Source: Mycolicibacterium litorale
Lineage (GTDB): Bacteria; Actinomycetota; Actinomycetes; Mycobacteriales; Mycobacteriaceae
NCBI RefSeq assembly: GCF_014218295.1
Contig: NZ_AP023287.1
Coordinates: 496,001 to 560,000, forward strand
DNA: 64,000 nucleotides
Reading direction: 5' to 3'
Shown here: positions 8,386 to 15,851 of the stretch, piece by piece
Position numbering within the stretch: position 1 is the stretch's first letter
Layout of the letters: every line of letters starts with the position of its first letter
Position numbers and translations under genes: made by a program
The notes under the pieces: model-generated
Database searches by the model: none
Told to the model about the DNA's origin: nothing
What the model saw: only the letters and a program-made list of their open reading frames with translations

Positions 8386-8557
8386 GCTGATCGGGCGGCG
8401 TCCCCAGCACTGCGTTGTTCCTTCCGGTGCGCACCCAGCGTGACGCGACCCGGCTACCGCTCTCATTCTCGAACGACTCGTGGACCTCCAGGTGTGATCC
8501 GTCGACGGTGGCCGGGAAGCCTCGAATCCTCTGCGCCGACCGGGAAATGTCCGGCGG
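8370..8557 (-). pseudogene. Remnant of a SnoaL-like/ester-cyclase protein
   Basis: Directly after the cupin stop codon, the same minus frame stays open and reads a recognisable piece: FPATVDGSHLEVHESF, then RVASRWVRTG and LGTPPDQREI. The pattern aromatic-strand / RVxxRWxxTG / LGxPP is that of SnoaL-fold ester cyclases. There is no start codon or N-terminal half, and the frame runs into the antisense of tetR. I read it as a decayed gene fragment; weak evidence from one short stretch. Confidence 0.35.
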
Positions 8558-9073
8558 TCAGACCGCCGGCAGGTCGATCCCGACGGCCGCGTTCTCTTCC
8601 GGAGTGCCCAATCGCATCCCGTACCGCAGCGCGATCTCGACGAAGTGACTCATCCGCTGTTGGGGAGAGTGGCGCCCGACGTCCTGCACGGGTACACCGA
8701 TCTCACGAAAGAACTGCCCCATGCGCGGGGTAGTGATGATCAGGTCGACAGCGACCTCGTCTCCGACGTTGCGGTGTGCATGTAGGTCCCCGCCCGCAAC
8801 GTGGACGAAGTCGCCGGCGCGAACCTTCAGCCATCGCAGGCCGTCGTCACCCGGTAGGAGCACTTCGTGCGAGCCGGACACGATGTAGAACGCCTCGACG
8901 TCGTCGTGGCTGTGCAAGGGAACTGTTACCCCCGGCGGCACGACGCCGCGCATGAGGCAGAGGGGACCGCTTTGGTCCGGCGACCCGGTGAGGAATTCGA
9001 CGGTCGGACCCAGCACGTCGAGAACCTCGCCCCCGGTGCTGTCGGTGAGCCGGGTGAGAGAACCAGGACTCAC
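8558..9073 (-). CDS. Small cupin protein coupled to the ECF sigma gene
   Basis: Single-domain cupin of 171 aa. Motif 1 is PGVTVPLHSHDDVEAFYIVSG (metal ligands His54, His56, Glu60); motif 2 is GDFVHVAGGDLHAHRN (His98). Binds a divalent metal; enzyme or sensor role unknown. GTG start at 9073 overlaps the sigma factor stop (GTGA). A downstream, overlapping partner is where an anti-sigma factor usually lies, and ChrR-type anti-sigma factors end in a cupin, but this protein lacks their zinc HxxxCxxC helix. Control of the sigma factor is therefore a hypothesis. Confidence 0.82.
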   Translation of the reverse strand: MSPGSLTRLTDSTGGEVLDVLGPTVEFLTGSPDQSGPLCLMRGVVPPGVTVPLHSHDDVEAFYIVSGSHEVLLPGDDGLRWLKVRAGDFVHVAGGDLHAHRNVGDEVAVDLIITTPRMGQFFREIGVPVQDVGRHSPQQRMSHFVEIALRYGMRLGTPEENAAVGIDLPAV

Positions 9074-9627
9074 GTCAGTGCGCCATATCCACGCGCCGAG
9101 GCCGTGTCTGCGAGCAGGCCACGCAGTTTCGTGCGGCCCCGATGGAGGCGGGACGACACTGTTCCGACGGGGGTGTCGAGCAGGTCGGCGATCTCGCTGG
9201 TGCGGTAACCCTGAACATCGGCGAAGTACAGCACCGCGCGAAAGTCCGCGGGCAGCTGCCGGAACGCCTCGGCGATGTCGGCGTCGGGTAATCGGTCCAA
9301 AACGCGATCCTCCACAGATTCAGCGCCGATCATCTGCGTTTGATACTCGGAGAATTCGCGGGTCAGCACCTCCTCCGGTCTGGCGCGGCGGACACGATAC
9401 ATGTCGATCCACGTCGTGTGCATGATGCGGAACAACCATCCCCGCATCTTGTTCTCCTCGCGGTACCTGTCGAATCTGATGAGCGCCTTGACGAGCGTCT
9501 CCTGGACCAGGTCTTCAGCATCGGCTCGATTGCCGGTGATGTGCCGGGCGCGCCGGTACAGGTCGTCGGTGAAGGGAAGCGCATCGCGGCAGAAGCGCCG
9601 CGCGGTGGGATCGACCATTGTCGTCAA
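9070..9627 (-). CDS. ECF RNA polymerase sigma factor (SigH/SigR-like)
   Basis: 185 aa. Region 2 (about 15-90) carries NRADAEDLVQETLVKAL and MRGWLFRIMHTTWIDMYR; region 4 (about 125-180) carries LPADFRAVLYFADVQGYRTSEIADLLDTPVGTVSSRLHRGR. No SnoaL or other C-terminal extension. Directs RNA polymerase to its own promoter set. TTG at 9627 is the preferred start because it overlaps the SDR stop (TTGA) like the other junctions of this operon; ATG at 9618 is the alternative. No ordinary RsrA-type anti-sigma gene is adjacent; the cupin takes that place. Confidence 0.9.
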   Translation of the reverse strand: MTTMVDPTARRFCRDALPFTDDLYRRARHITGNRADAEDLVQETLVKALIRFDRYREENKMRGWLFRIMHTTWIDMYRVRRARPEEVLTREFSEYQTQMIGAESVEDRVLDRLPDADIAEAFRQLPADFRAVLYFADVQGYRTSEIADLLDTPVGTVSSRLHRGRTKLRGLLADTASARGYGALT

Positions 9628-10529
9628 TGCGCCACCGAGAGGAGTTCATCCAGGCCGGTGCGATACAGCATTTCGGACTTGAGCCGATCCTGCACCGCGA
9701 ACCCCACGTCGGCGCCGTCCTGTGTGGGATCGACGTGGACGCGGAACGGCCGTGAACCGGTCGGTGCGTCCGCGACGGCGACAACCGCCCGGGCCACCTC
9801 GGCAGGGTCGGCGTCCGCGGGCACGATGGCGTCGAACGCCTTCTTGATGCGCTCGGCGTATCCGGCGTACGGGCCGGCTTCATACGCGTCGGCCACCTCC
9901 GGATTGCCAGGAGTGGCGGCATGGCTGAAGTGGTTGGTGCCCTGGGTGAATGCCCCCGGCACCACGATCGACGTCTCGATACCCCACAGCGCCAATTCTC
10001 GTGCGTAGGTGACCGCTAGGGCATCCATGGCGGCCTTGGCCGCGAAGTACGGGCCGAGGTAGGGCGGGGTTCCCCCGGCAACGCTGCTGCTCGACATCCA
10101 CAGCACCAGTCCTCGCCGCTTCGCGCGCATGTGGGGCAGAACTGCCATGTTGACACGCTGTGCACCAATCACGTTCACCTCATAGAGGTCCGCCAGCTGC
10201 TTCGGGGTGAACGCCTCGGCGGGCCCGTAGCACATGTGCCCGGCGTTGTGCACCACGATGTCGATACGTCCGGCGGCACCGATGATCTTCTCGACCGCCG
10301 CATCCACCGACTCCGCCGACCCGACGTCCAGTTCGACGGTGCGCAGATCGACACCGTTCGACCGGGCGAAGTCGTCGATGGCGGCCACCTGTGCCGCGTT
10401 GTGACCGGTAGTCCCGCGCATCGATGCGTAGACAGTGTGCCCGGCCATCGCCAATGCGTCGGCCGCGAGCCGGCCGAAGCCGCTCGAGGCGCCGGTGATG
10501 AGGATGACATGTCCCATGGTTGTACTCAC
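9624..10529 (-). CDS. Short-chain dehydrogenase/reductase
   Basis: Classical-type SDR, about 301 aa. TGASSGFG (13-20) binds NAD(P), HNAGH follows in strand 4, and the catalytic Ser-Tyr-Lys is in SSSSVAGG... PYFAAK. Oxidises or reduces a carbonyl/alcohol; substrate unknown. Start GTG 10529 overlaps the stop of the upstream SDR gene (GTGA), and its end overlaps the sigma start. Second gene in a four-gene minus-strand operon. Confidence 0.88.
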   Translation of the reverse strand: MSTTMGHVILITGASSGFGRLAADALAMAGHTVYASMRGTTGHNAAQVAAIDDFARSNGVDLRTVELDVGSAESVDAAVEKIIGAAGRIDIVVHNAGHMCYGPAEAFTPKQLADLYEVNVIGAQRVNMAVLPHMRAKRRGLVLWMSSSSVAGGTPPYLGPYFAAKAAMDALAVTYARELALWGIETSIVVPGAFTQGTNHFSHAATPGNPEVADAYEAGPYAGYAERIKKAFDAIVPADADPAEVARAVVAVADAPTGSRPFRVHVDPTQDGADVGFAVQDRLKSEMLYRTGLDELLSVAH

Positions 10530-11290
10530 TTTCCGTGTGGGTCGGTGGCGTTGAGCTGGACAACGACGTCGTCGTAATCCCCGCGGGCCTCGCCGTAGCG
10601 CAGGAACTTGACCCGTTCGACGAGGATCTGGTGCGCGTCGGGTTCGGCTTCCAGGAGGGTCATGACCTCATCGATGAACGCGTCGAGCGGCATGCCGGCC
10701 GGGTTGTTCTCGTGTCCGGGCATCAGCTGAGTCCGCACGGGTGGCGGTACGAGCTCGACTACCTTGACGCTGGTGTCGGACAGCTGCAGCCGGATCGACT
10801 CGCTGAGCATGTGGATCGCGGCCTTGGAGGCGTTGTAGCTCGGTGTGACCCGCAGGGGCGCGAACGCCAGACCAGAGGAGACGGTGACGATGGTCGAATC
10901 CTCCTGCTGCTGAAGGTGTTCGATGAATGCCGCGATCAACCGAACCGGGCCCAGTACGTTCGTTTCGATGGTCGCCCGGGCGGAGGCAAGGAATGATTCC
11001 GGGCGGTGCCAGTCTTCGACGCGCATGATGCCGGCCATGGCGATCACGACGTTCAGGTCGGGGTGATCGGTGATGACCTGCGCGGCGGCTGCTTGGATAC
11101 TGTCGGGGTCGGTGGTGTCGATGGGCACCGAGCCCAGGCCCGGATGCTCGGCGGTGATCTTGTTGAGTTCCTCGGTGCGTCGCCCACCGACGACGACCGT
11201 GTTTCCCCTGGCCTGTAGTGCCAGTGCCAGCGCCAAGCCGATACCGCTGGTGGAGCCGGGGATGAAAATGGTGTTACCGGAGATCTTCAC
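10526..11290 (-). CDS. DltE-like short-chain dehydrogenase
   Basis: SDR of 254 aa starting at GTG 11290 (VKISGNTIFIPGSTSGIG). That start has a strong AGGAGG 8 nt upstream on the minus strand; longer in-frame extensions exist but have no such site. Cofactor motif GSTSGIG; NVLGPVRLI and PSYNASKAAI give the Asn and Tyr-Lys of the active site. Similar to DltE-type oxidoreductases; reaction unknown. First gene of the SDR-SDR-sigma-cupin operon, so the operon promoter should lie in 11291-11414. Confidence 0.85.
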   Translation of the reverse strand: MKISGNTIFIPGSTSGIGLALALALQARGNTVVVGGRRTEELNKITAEHPGLGSVPIDTTDPDSIQAAAAQVITDHPDLNVVIAMAGIMRVEDWHRPESFLASARATIETNVLGPVRLIAAFIEHLQQQEDSTIVTVSSGLAFAPLRVTPSYNASKAAIHMLSESIRLQLSDTSVKVVELVPPPVRTQLMPGHENNPAGMPLDAFIDEVMTLLEAEPDAHQILVERVKFLRYGEARGDYDDVVVQLNATDPHGK

Positions 11291-11414
11291 TGCCAGGTCC
11301 TCCTGTGCTCGGGTTGAACGGAATTCGTCGGTTGTCGCCTGATATGCCCTGATGTGTCCGTGTACGCCGAGTCGTTTCGCTGCAAGACTCTTCTCGACAC
11401 GCGCCCGGCTGTCG

Positions 11415-12968
11415 TCATTGCTGACCGCCATTGCCGGATAGGCGCTGCCCCGCAGACGCGTTACCTGCTGGCAGGGGGTCGAGTGTCGCGTCGATCTCGT
11501 GGATCGCCCGGGCGACACCGGCGCCGTAGTCGGGATCCGCCTGATTGCACAGACCGATCCAGCGCTGCTGGATCTCCCGAGGGACGCCCCGCATCGCGCG
11601 GGCGGTGTTGGCGAACAGGCGGTCCTTCGCCTCGACGGTCATCAGGCGGAACAGGTTCCCGGGCTGTGTGAAGTGGTCGTCGTCGTCCTCGAGGTGGTCC
11701 CACCGGCCGGCAGTGACGGAACCAAGGGGTTCGGGCGGGGAACCGTACTCCGGCTGTTCCCGCCACTCGCCGTAGCTGTTGGGCTCGTAGGGGAGCGTGC
11801 TGCCGTAGTTGCCGTCGACCCGCATGGCACCGTCGCGGTGATAGGCGTGAACGGGGCAGCGCGCCGCATTGACCGGAATCTGGTGGTGGTTGACCCCGAG
11901 TCGGTAGTTCTGTGCGTCGTTGTAGGAGAACAGCCGTCCCTGCAGCATCTTGTCCGGTGAGAAGCCGATCCCCGGCACGATCCGCGCGGGTGAGAATGCT
12001 GCCTGCTCCACCTCGGCGAAATAGTTGTCCGGGTTGCGGTTCAGCTCCCATTCCCCTACCTCGATCAGGGGGTGGTCGCGGTGGGGCCACACCTTGGTGA
12101 GGTCGAATGGGTTATAAGGCGAAGCGGCCGCTTGGCTCTCGGACATGATCTGCACGAACAACTTCCACCGCGGGAACTCACCGCGCTCGATTGACTCGTA
12201 CAGATCTCGCTGGTGGCTCTCCCGGTCTTTGCCGATGACCGCTTCCGCCTGGGCGTCGGTCAGGAACTCGATGCCCTGCTGGCATACGTGGTGGAACTTC
12301 ACCCAGTGACGAACGCCTTGGGCATTGAGGAAACTGTATGTGTGCGAGCCGAACCCGTGCATGTGGCGATAAGACTTCGGGATGCCTCGGTCGCTCATCG
12401 TGATGGTGACCTGGTGCAAGGACTCGGGGAGCAGACTCCACCAGTCCCAGTTGTTCCGCGGGCTGTGTAGGTTGCTTCGGGGATCACGCTTGACGACGTG
12501 ATTGAGATCGGTGAACTTCAGAGGGTCGCGGTGGAAGAACACTGGTGTGTTGTTCCCGACGAGGTCCCAGTTGCCCTCTTCGGTGTAGAACTTGACCGCG
12601 AACCCGCGGATGTCCCGGGTCGCTTCCGCGGCGCCGCGCTCTCCGGCCACGGTGGAAAACCGCACGAACATCTCGGTCCGCTTGCCCACCTCGGAGAACA
12701 GTGTGGCGCAGGTGTACTGGGTCACGTCGTTGGTGACGGTGAAGGTGCCGTACGCACCGGAACCCTTGGCGTGCATCCGCCGTTCGGGGATCACCTCACG
12801 GTCGAAGTGGGCCAGCTTCTCGAGGAACCAGACGTCCTGCAGCAGCATCGGCCCCCGGCGCCCGGCCGTAGCCACATGGCTGTTGTCCGCCACCGGGGCC
12901 CCGGCGACAGTGGTCAGTTGACCGCCGTGCGGCTGGGCGGCACGGTGGAAAGGTCCGTTGGTGTTCAA
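11415..12968 (-). CDS. katA: Monofunctional haem catalase
   Basis: Complete small-subunit (clade 3-like) catalase of 517 aa that converts H2O2 to water and O2. Distal His66 in [12 protein letters not shown], distal Asn139 in [14 protein letters not shown], and the proximal haem Tyr in [14 protein letters not shown] are all in place, and the spacing from His66 to Asn139 matches known catalases. Cytoplasmic; no signal peptide. Upstream on the minus strand (12992-13010) lies a palindrome suited to a regulator. Followed by the SDR/sigma operon, so it may belong to the same oxidative-stress response (inference). Confidence 0.95.
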   Translation of the reverse strand: MNTNGPFHRAAQPHGGQLTTVAGAPVADNSHVATAGRRGPMLLQDVWFLEKLAHFDREVIPERRMHAKGSGAYGTFTVTNDVTQYTCATLFSEVGKRTEMFVRFSTVAGERGAAEATRDIRGFAVKFYTEEGNWDLVGNNTPVFFHRDPLKFTDLNHVVKRDPRSNLHSPRNNWDWWSLLPESLHQVTITMSDRGIPKSYRHMHGFGSHTYSFLNAQGVRHWVKFHHVCQQGIEFLTDAQAEAVIGKDRESHQRDLYESIERGEFPRWKLFVQIMSESQAAASPYNPFDLTKVWPHRDHPLIEVGEWELNRNPDNYFAEVEQAAFSPARIVPGIGFSPDKMLQGRLFSYNDAQNYRLGVNHHQIPVNAARCPVHAYHRDGAMRVDGNYGSTLPYEPNSYGEWREQPEYGSPPEPLGSVTAGRWDHLEDDDDHFTQPGNLFRLMTVEAKDRLFANTARAMRGVPREIQQRWIGLCNQADPDYGAGVARAIHEIDATLDPLPAGNASAGQRLSGNGGQQ

Positions 12969-12991
12969 AGCGTCTCCAGGATCGGTCGGTC

Positions 12992-13010
12992 GATTGAGGT
13001 CGACTCAATC
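12992..13010. promoter_or_regulatory. Palindrome upstream of the catalase gene
   Basis: GATTGAG-GTCGA-CTCAATC, exact 7-bp arms, lies 24 bp before the catalase start. Position fits an operator or activator site; the protein that binds it is unknown. Confidence 0.5.
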
Positions 13011-13054
13011 ACCGGCGACCCGCCCGGGCGCCCGGGTGAACTACGGGTATCCAA

Positions 13055-13076
13055 ACCCCCGGGTCCCCCGGGGGGT
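13055..13076 (-). terminator. Terminator-like hairpin after the LAL regulator
   Basis: Read on the minus strand, ACCCCCCGGG / CCCGGGGGT arms with a 3-nt loop are followed by TTTGG, 6 bp past the LuxR stop. A second perfect GC palindrome (CCCGGGCGCCCGGG, 13023-13036) follows. The T tract is short, so efficiency is uncertain. Confidence 0.5.
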
Positions 13077-13081
13077 ACGGG

Positions 13082-15835
13082 TCACTCGACGGGCAGCGCC
13101 ATGCCGCGAAGCTCCTTGCGCGAGGTGACGCCGAGCTTCGTGAAGATCTTGCCCATATGCCACTCCACCGTGCGGGGGCTGATGAAGAGTTGGGCGGCGA
13201 TCTCGGAGTTGCTGTGACCACGGCGGGCGAGCTGGGTGATGTGGGCTTCCTGGGTGGTGAGCTGCACGCGACGCACGGCGCTGCCGCGTTTGCGGACGGT
13301 CTCCCCAGTGGCTTCCAGCTCGCGACGGGTCCGGTCTGCGAAGCCGTCCGCGCCCATCGCCGTGAAATGGTCCAGTGCGCTGCGGAGTTGAGCGCGAGCC
13401 TCTACTCGGCGGCCCTGCCGGCGCAGCCATTCCCCGTAGACCAGCCGCGTGCGTGCCAGGTACACGACCGCGGGGGTCTGCTCGAGGTGGGTGAGCGCGG
13501 CGAGATAGTCGGCCTCCGCAGCAGGCCCGTCACTGCTCAGCGCGCGCGACCGAGCCGCCAGACCCAGCGCTGTGCGGGTCCCACCGGCATCCGCGCGTGC
13601 GATCAGCCGGGCCAGCGCTGAGCCGGCCGCCGCATGCTCGCCACACCGTGTCCCGGCCTCGACCATCTCTGGCAACGTCAGCGCGCCGATGACGAAATCT
13701 GCGTTCTCCAAAGCTTGTTCACATGCCGAAAGCGCCTCGGTGTAGTGGCCGAGGCTGTTGTGCAACACCGCCAGTGAGAACCATGCGGCGCCCACGAAGA
13801 ATCCTTGGCCCGGGGCCATCGCTGCGTCGTCGGTGATCGCGGCGGTCAACTCGTGGCTCAGTGCCTCCTGGCCACGGAACGCGGCCAGGAGCGCGTCAGC
13901 GCGGTGCTCTTCGTGGTCACCGATCGCGGTCGCGATCGCCTCAGCCTCCGAAAGCGCCGCGGCGGCCTCCGGGAAGCGCCCGCGGAAGATGTCGGCCACT
14001 GCGAGGAGGTCGAGAGCACGCGGGAGGGAGCCCAGCGCCCCCGCTGCGCGGAGTGCGGCGAGCTGACGTTCAGCGATCGCGTGAAGGGCCTCGAAGTCGA
14101 GCAGATCGACAGTGACCCGGGTGATCACGGCGTAGAACCAGGGTTCGGCCACCTCGGCCGCGTCCAGACCGAGAAACGCCTCCACTGCTCGTTTGAGCAA
14201 CGGCGCGGCGATGACATAGCCGTCGACCACCCGGGCGACCAGCGCGTCCAGCATGAGGTCCACGGCTCGCGGGGGATGCACCGTCGGTGCGTCGGCGCGG
14301 GCGGCCAGGCCGACGGCGACGGCCGACGTTCCCGGCGACGTGGACCGTCCGGCCAGTACGGCGGCGCTGAGCGCTTCCAGGTAGATGTCTCTGGCGAGGA
14401 CCGGGTCGATCTCGCGCACACGGTGGGCGCTTTCCGCCAATCGTGAGATCGCCTCGCTCACGTGGCCGGTCGCCAGTGCGCATCTGGCCCGCATACGCTC
14501 GATCCCGGTGCTCAGCCGTTCATCGTCGGTGGGGTGCCGGGCTCGGATGAGGAGCTGGGCTGCGGATTCCGGTGCGCCGGCGTCCAGCTTCGCCCGTGCG
14601 GCCGCGAGCGCACGCTGGGCCCGGCGGTGCGGGTCCGGGGTCAGATCGGCCGCGAACTCCAGGAAGGCCGCGCCTGCCGCGATACCGCTGCGGCTGCGGG
14701 CTCGCCCCGCCGAACGTTCGAGGTTTTCGGCGACCTGCTCGTCGGGTCCGGTCGCGGCATGTCCTAGGTGCCACGCGCGGTGCTCATCGGACGCCGGTCC
14801 ATCGATGACGTCGGCCAGCGCTCGATGAACGCGTCGTCTCTCCGATGGTGAGGCACTGCGATACACGGCCGACCGGATCAGCGGATGCCGAAAGCGTACG
14901 CGGGTGCCGATCGAGATCAGCTGGGCGGCTTCGGCCGTTTCGGCTACGCTTTCCGGGATGCCGAGGATTTCGGCGGCTGCGCGCAGCCAACGCGGGTCAC
15001 CGGTGGGATCCGACGCGGCGAGCAACAGCAGCGTCTTGGTCTGTGGCGAGAGTTCCGTAACCTGTTGGCCGAAGCCCCGCTCGAGACGGTTGGTCAGCTG
15101 GTCAGCTTCGGCCAAGCCGAAGCCACCGGCCAACTCGGCTGGAGAGAGCACGCGGTGTAATTCGAGAAGGGCCAAGGGGTTACCGCGGGCCTCGGCGATG
15201 ATGTTCTCGCGTACCTGTTCGTCGAGCTGGCCCGGCAGACTTCGGTCGAGCAACATGCGCGCGTCGTGGTCGTCGAGCCCGCGGATCTGGAGTTCGGGAA
15301 GATCGGACAGGAGACGGTCCTCCCTCCGTTTACAGGCGGCGAAGACGATCACGATGGGGTCGGCGATCACTCGCCTCGCCACGAACGCCAGCGCCTGCAG
15401 GGACGCCGCGTCGACCCACTGCGCATCGTCGACCAGGCAGAGCGTGGGCCGCTCACTGGATACCTCGGCAAGCAGGGTGAGGACCGCAAGCCCGACCATC
15501 AACCGGTCCGGCGGGTCGCCGTCGGCCAGGCCCAACGCCACCCGCAGCGCACGCTGCTGCGGCGGCGGGAGTTGATCGAGACGGCCGAGTAGGCCCGAGC
15601 ACAATTGGTGCAGTCCGGCGTACGCGAGTTCCATCTCGGATTCGGAACCCACGATTCGCAGCGTCCGGAAGTCCGTGGCGCGGGCCTCCAGGTATTCCAG
15701 CAGGGAGGTCTTTCCCATCCCGGCATCTCCCCGCAGGACCACCACTCCACTGCGTCCCTCACGTGCGCCGGTCAGCAGCCGCGCCAGCTCCTGCTGTTCG
15801 CGCTGCCGACCGATCAAACGACGCGGAGTCGGCAT
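13082..15835 (-). CDS. LAL-type LuxR regulator (large ATP-binding), copy 1
   Basis: 917 aa. AAA/STAND ATPase at the N-terminus with Walker A GDAGMGKTS (36-44) and Walker B LCLVDDAQW; a long middle of TPR-like helices; a C-terminal LuxR/NarL helix-turn-helix (about 860-917) ending in SNSEIAAQLFISPRTVEWHM. MalT-like proteins of this kind activate transcription when a ligand triggers ATP-dependent assembly. Start ATG 15835. It follows copy 2 by only 16 bp, so the two are probably one transcript. Target genes are unknown; the neighbouring catalase and SDR/sigma genes are candidates. Confidence 0.9.
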   Translation of the reverse strand: MPTPRRLIGRQREQQELARLLTGAREGRSGVVVLRGDAGMGKTSLLEYLEARATDFRTLRIVGSESEMELAYAGLHQLCSGLLGRLDQLPPPQQRALRVALGLADGDPPDRLMVGLAVLTLLAEVSSERPTLCLVDDAQWVDAASLQALAFVARRVIADPIVIVFAACKRREDRLLSDLPELQIRGLDDHDARMLLDRSLPGQLDEQVRENIIAEARGNPLALLELHRVLSPAELAGGFGLAEADQLTNRLERGFGQQVTELSPQTKTLLLLAASDPTGDPRWLRAAAEILGIPESVAETAEAAQLISIGTRVRFRHPLIRSAVYRSASPSERRRVHRALADVIDGPASDEHRAWHLGHAATGPDEQVAENLERSAGRARSRSGIAAGAAFLEFAADLTPDPHRRAQRALAAARAKLDAGAPESAAQLLIRARHPTDDERLSTGIERMRARCALATGHVSEAISRLAESAHRVREIDPVLARDIYLEALSAAVLAGRSTSPGTSAVAVGLAARADAPTVHPPRAVDLMLDALVARVVDGYVIAAPLLKRAVEAFLGLDAAEVAEPWFYAVITRVTVDLLDFEALHAIAERQLAALRAAGALGSLPRALDLLAVADIFRGRFPEAAAALSEAEAIATAIGDHEEHRADALLAAFRGQEALSHELTAAITDDAAMAPGQGFFVGAAWFSLAVLHNSLGHYTEALSACEQALENADFVIGALTLPEMVEAGTRCGEHAAAGSALARLIARADAGGTRTALGLAARSRALSSDGPAAEADYLAALTHLEQTPAVVYLARTRLVYGEWLRRQGRRVEARAQLRSALDHFTAMGADGFADRTRRELEATGETVRKRGSAVRRVQLTTQEAHITQLARRGHSNSEIAAQLFISPRTVEWHMGKIFTKLGVTSRKELRGMALPVE

Positions 15836-15851
15836 GGTTGCTGTTCCCGGG

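Noticed and set aside
13021..13080. GC-rich palindromes considered as an attachment or recombination site
   Set aside because: Position just past the LAL stop and hairpin plus T-rich end fit a terminator; no integrase or duplicated flank is present.
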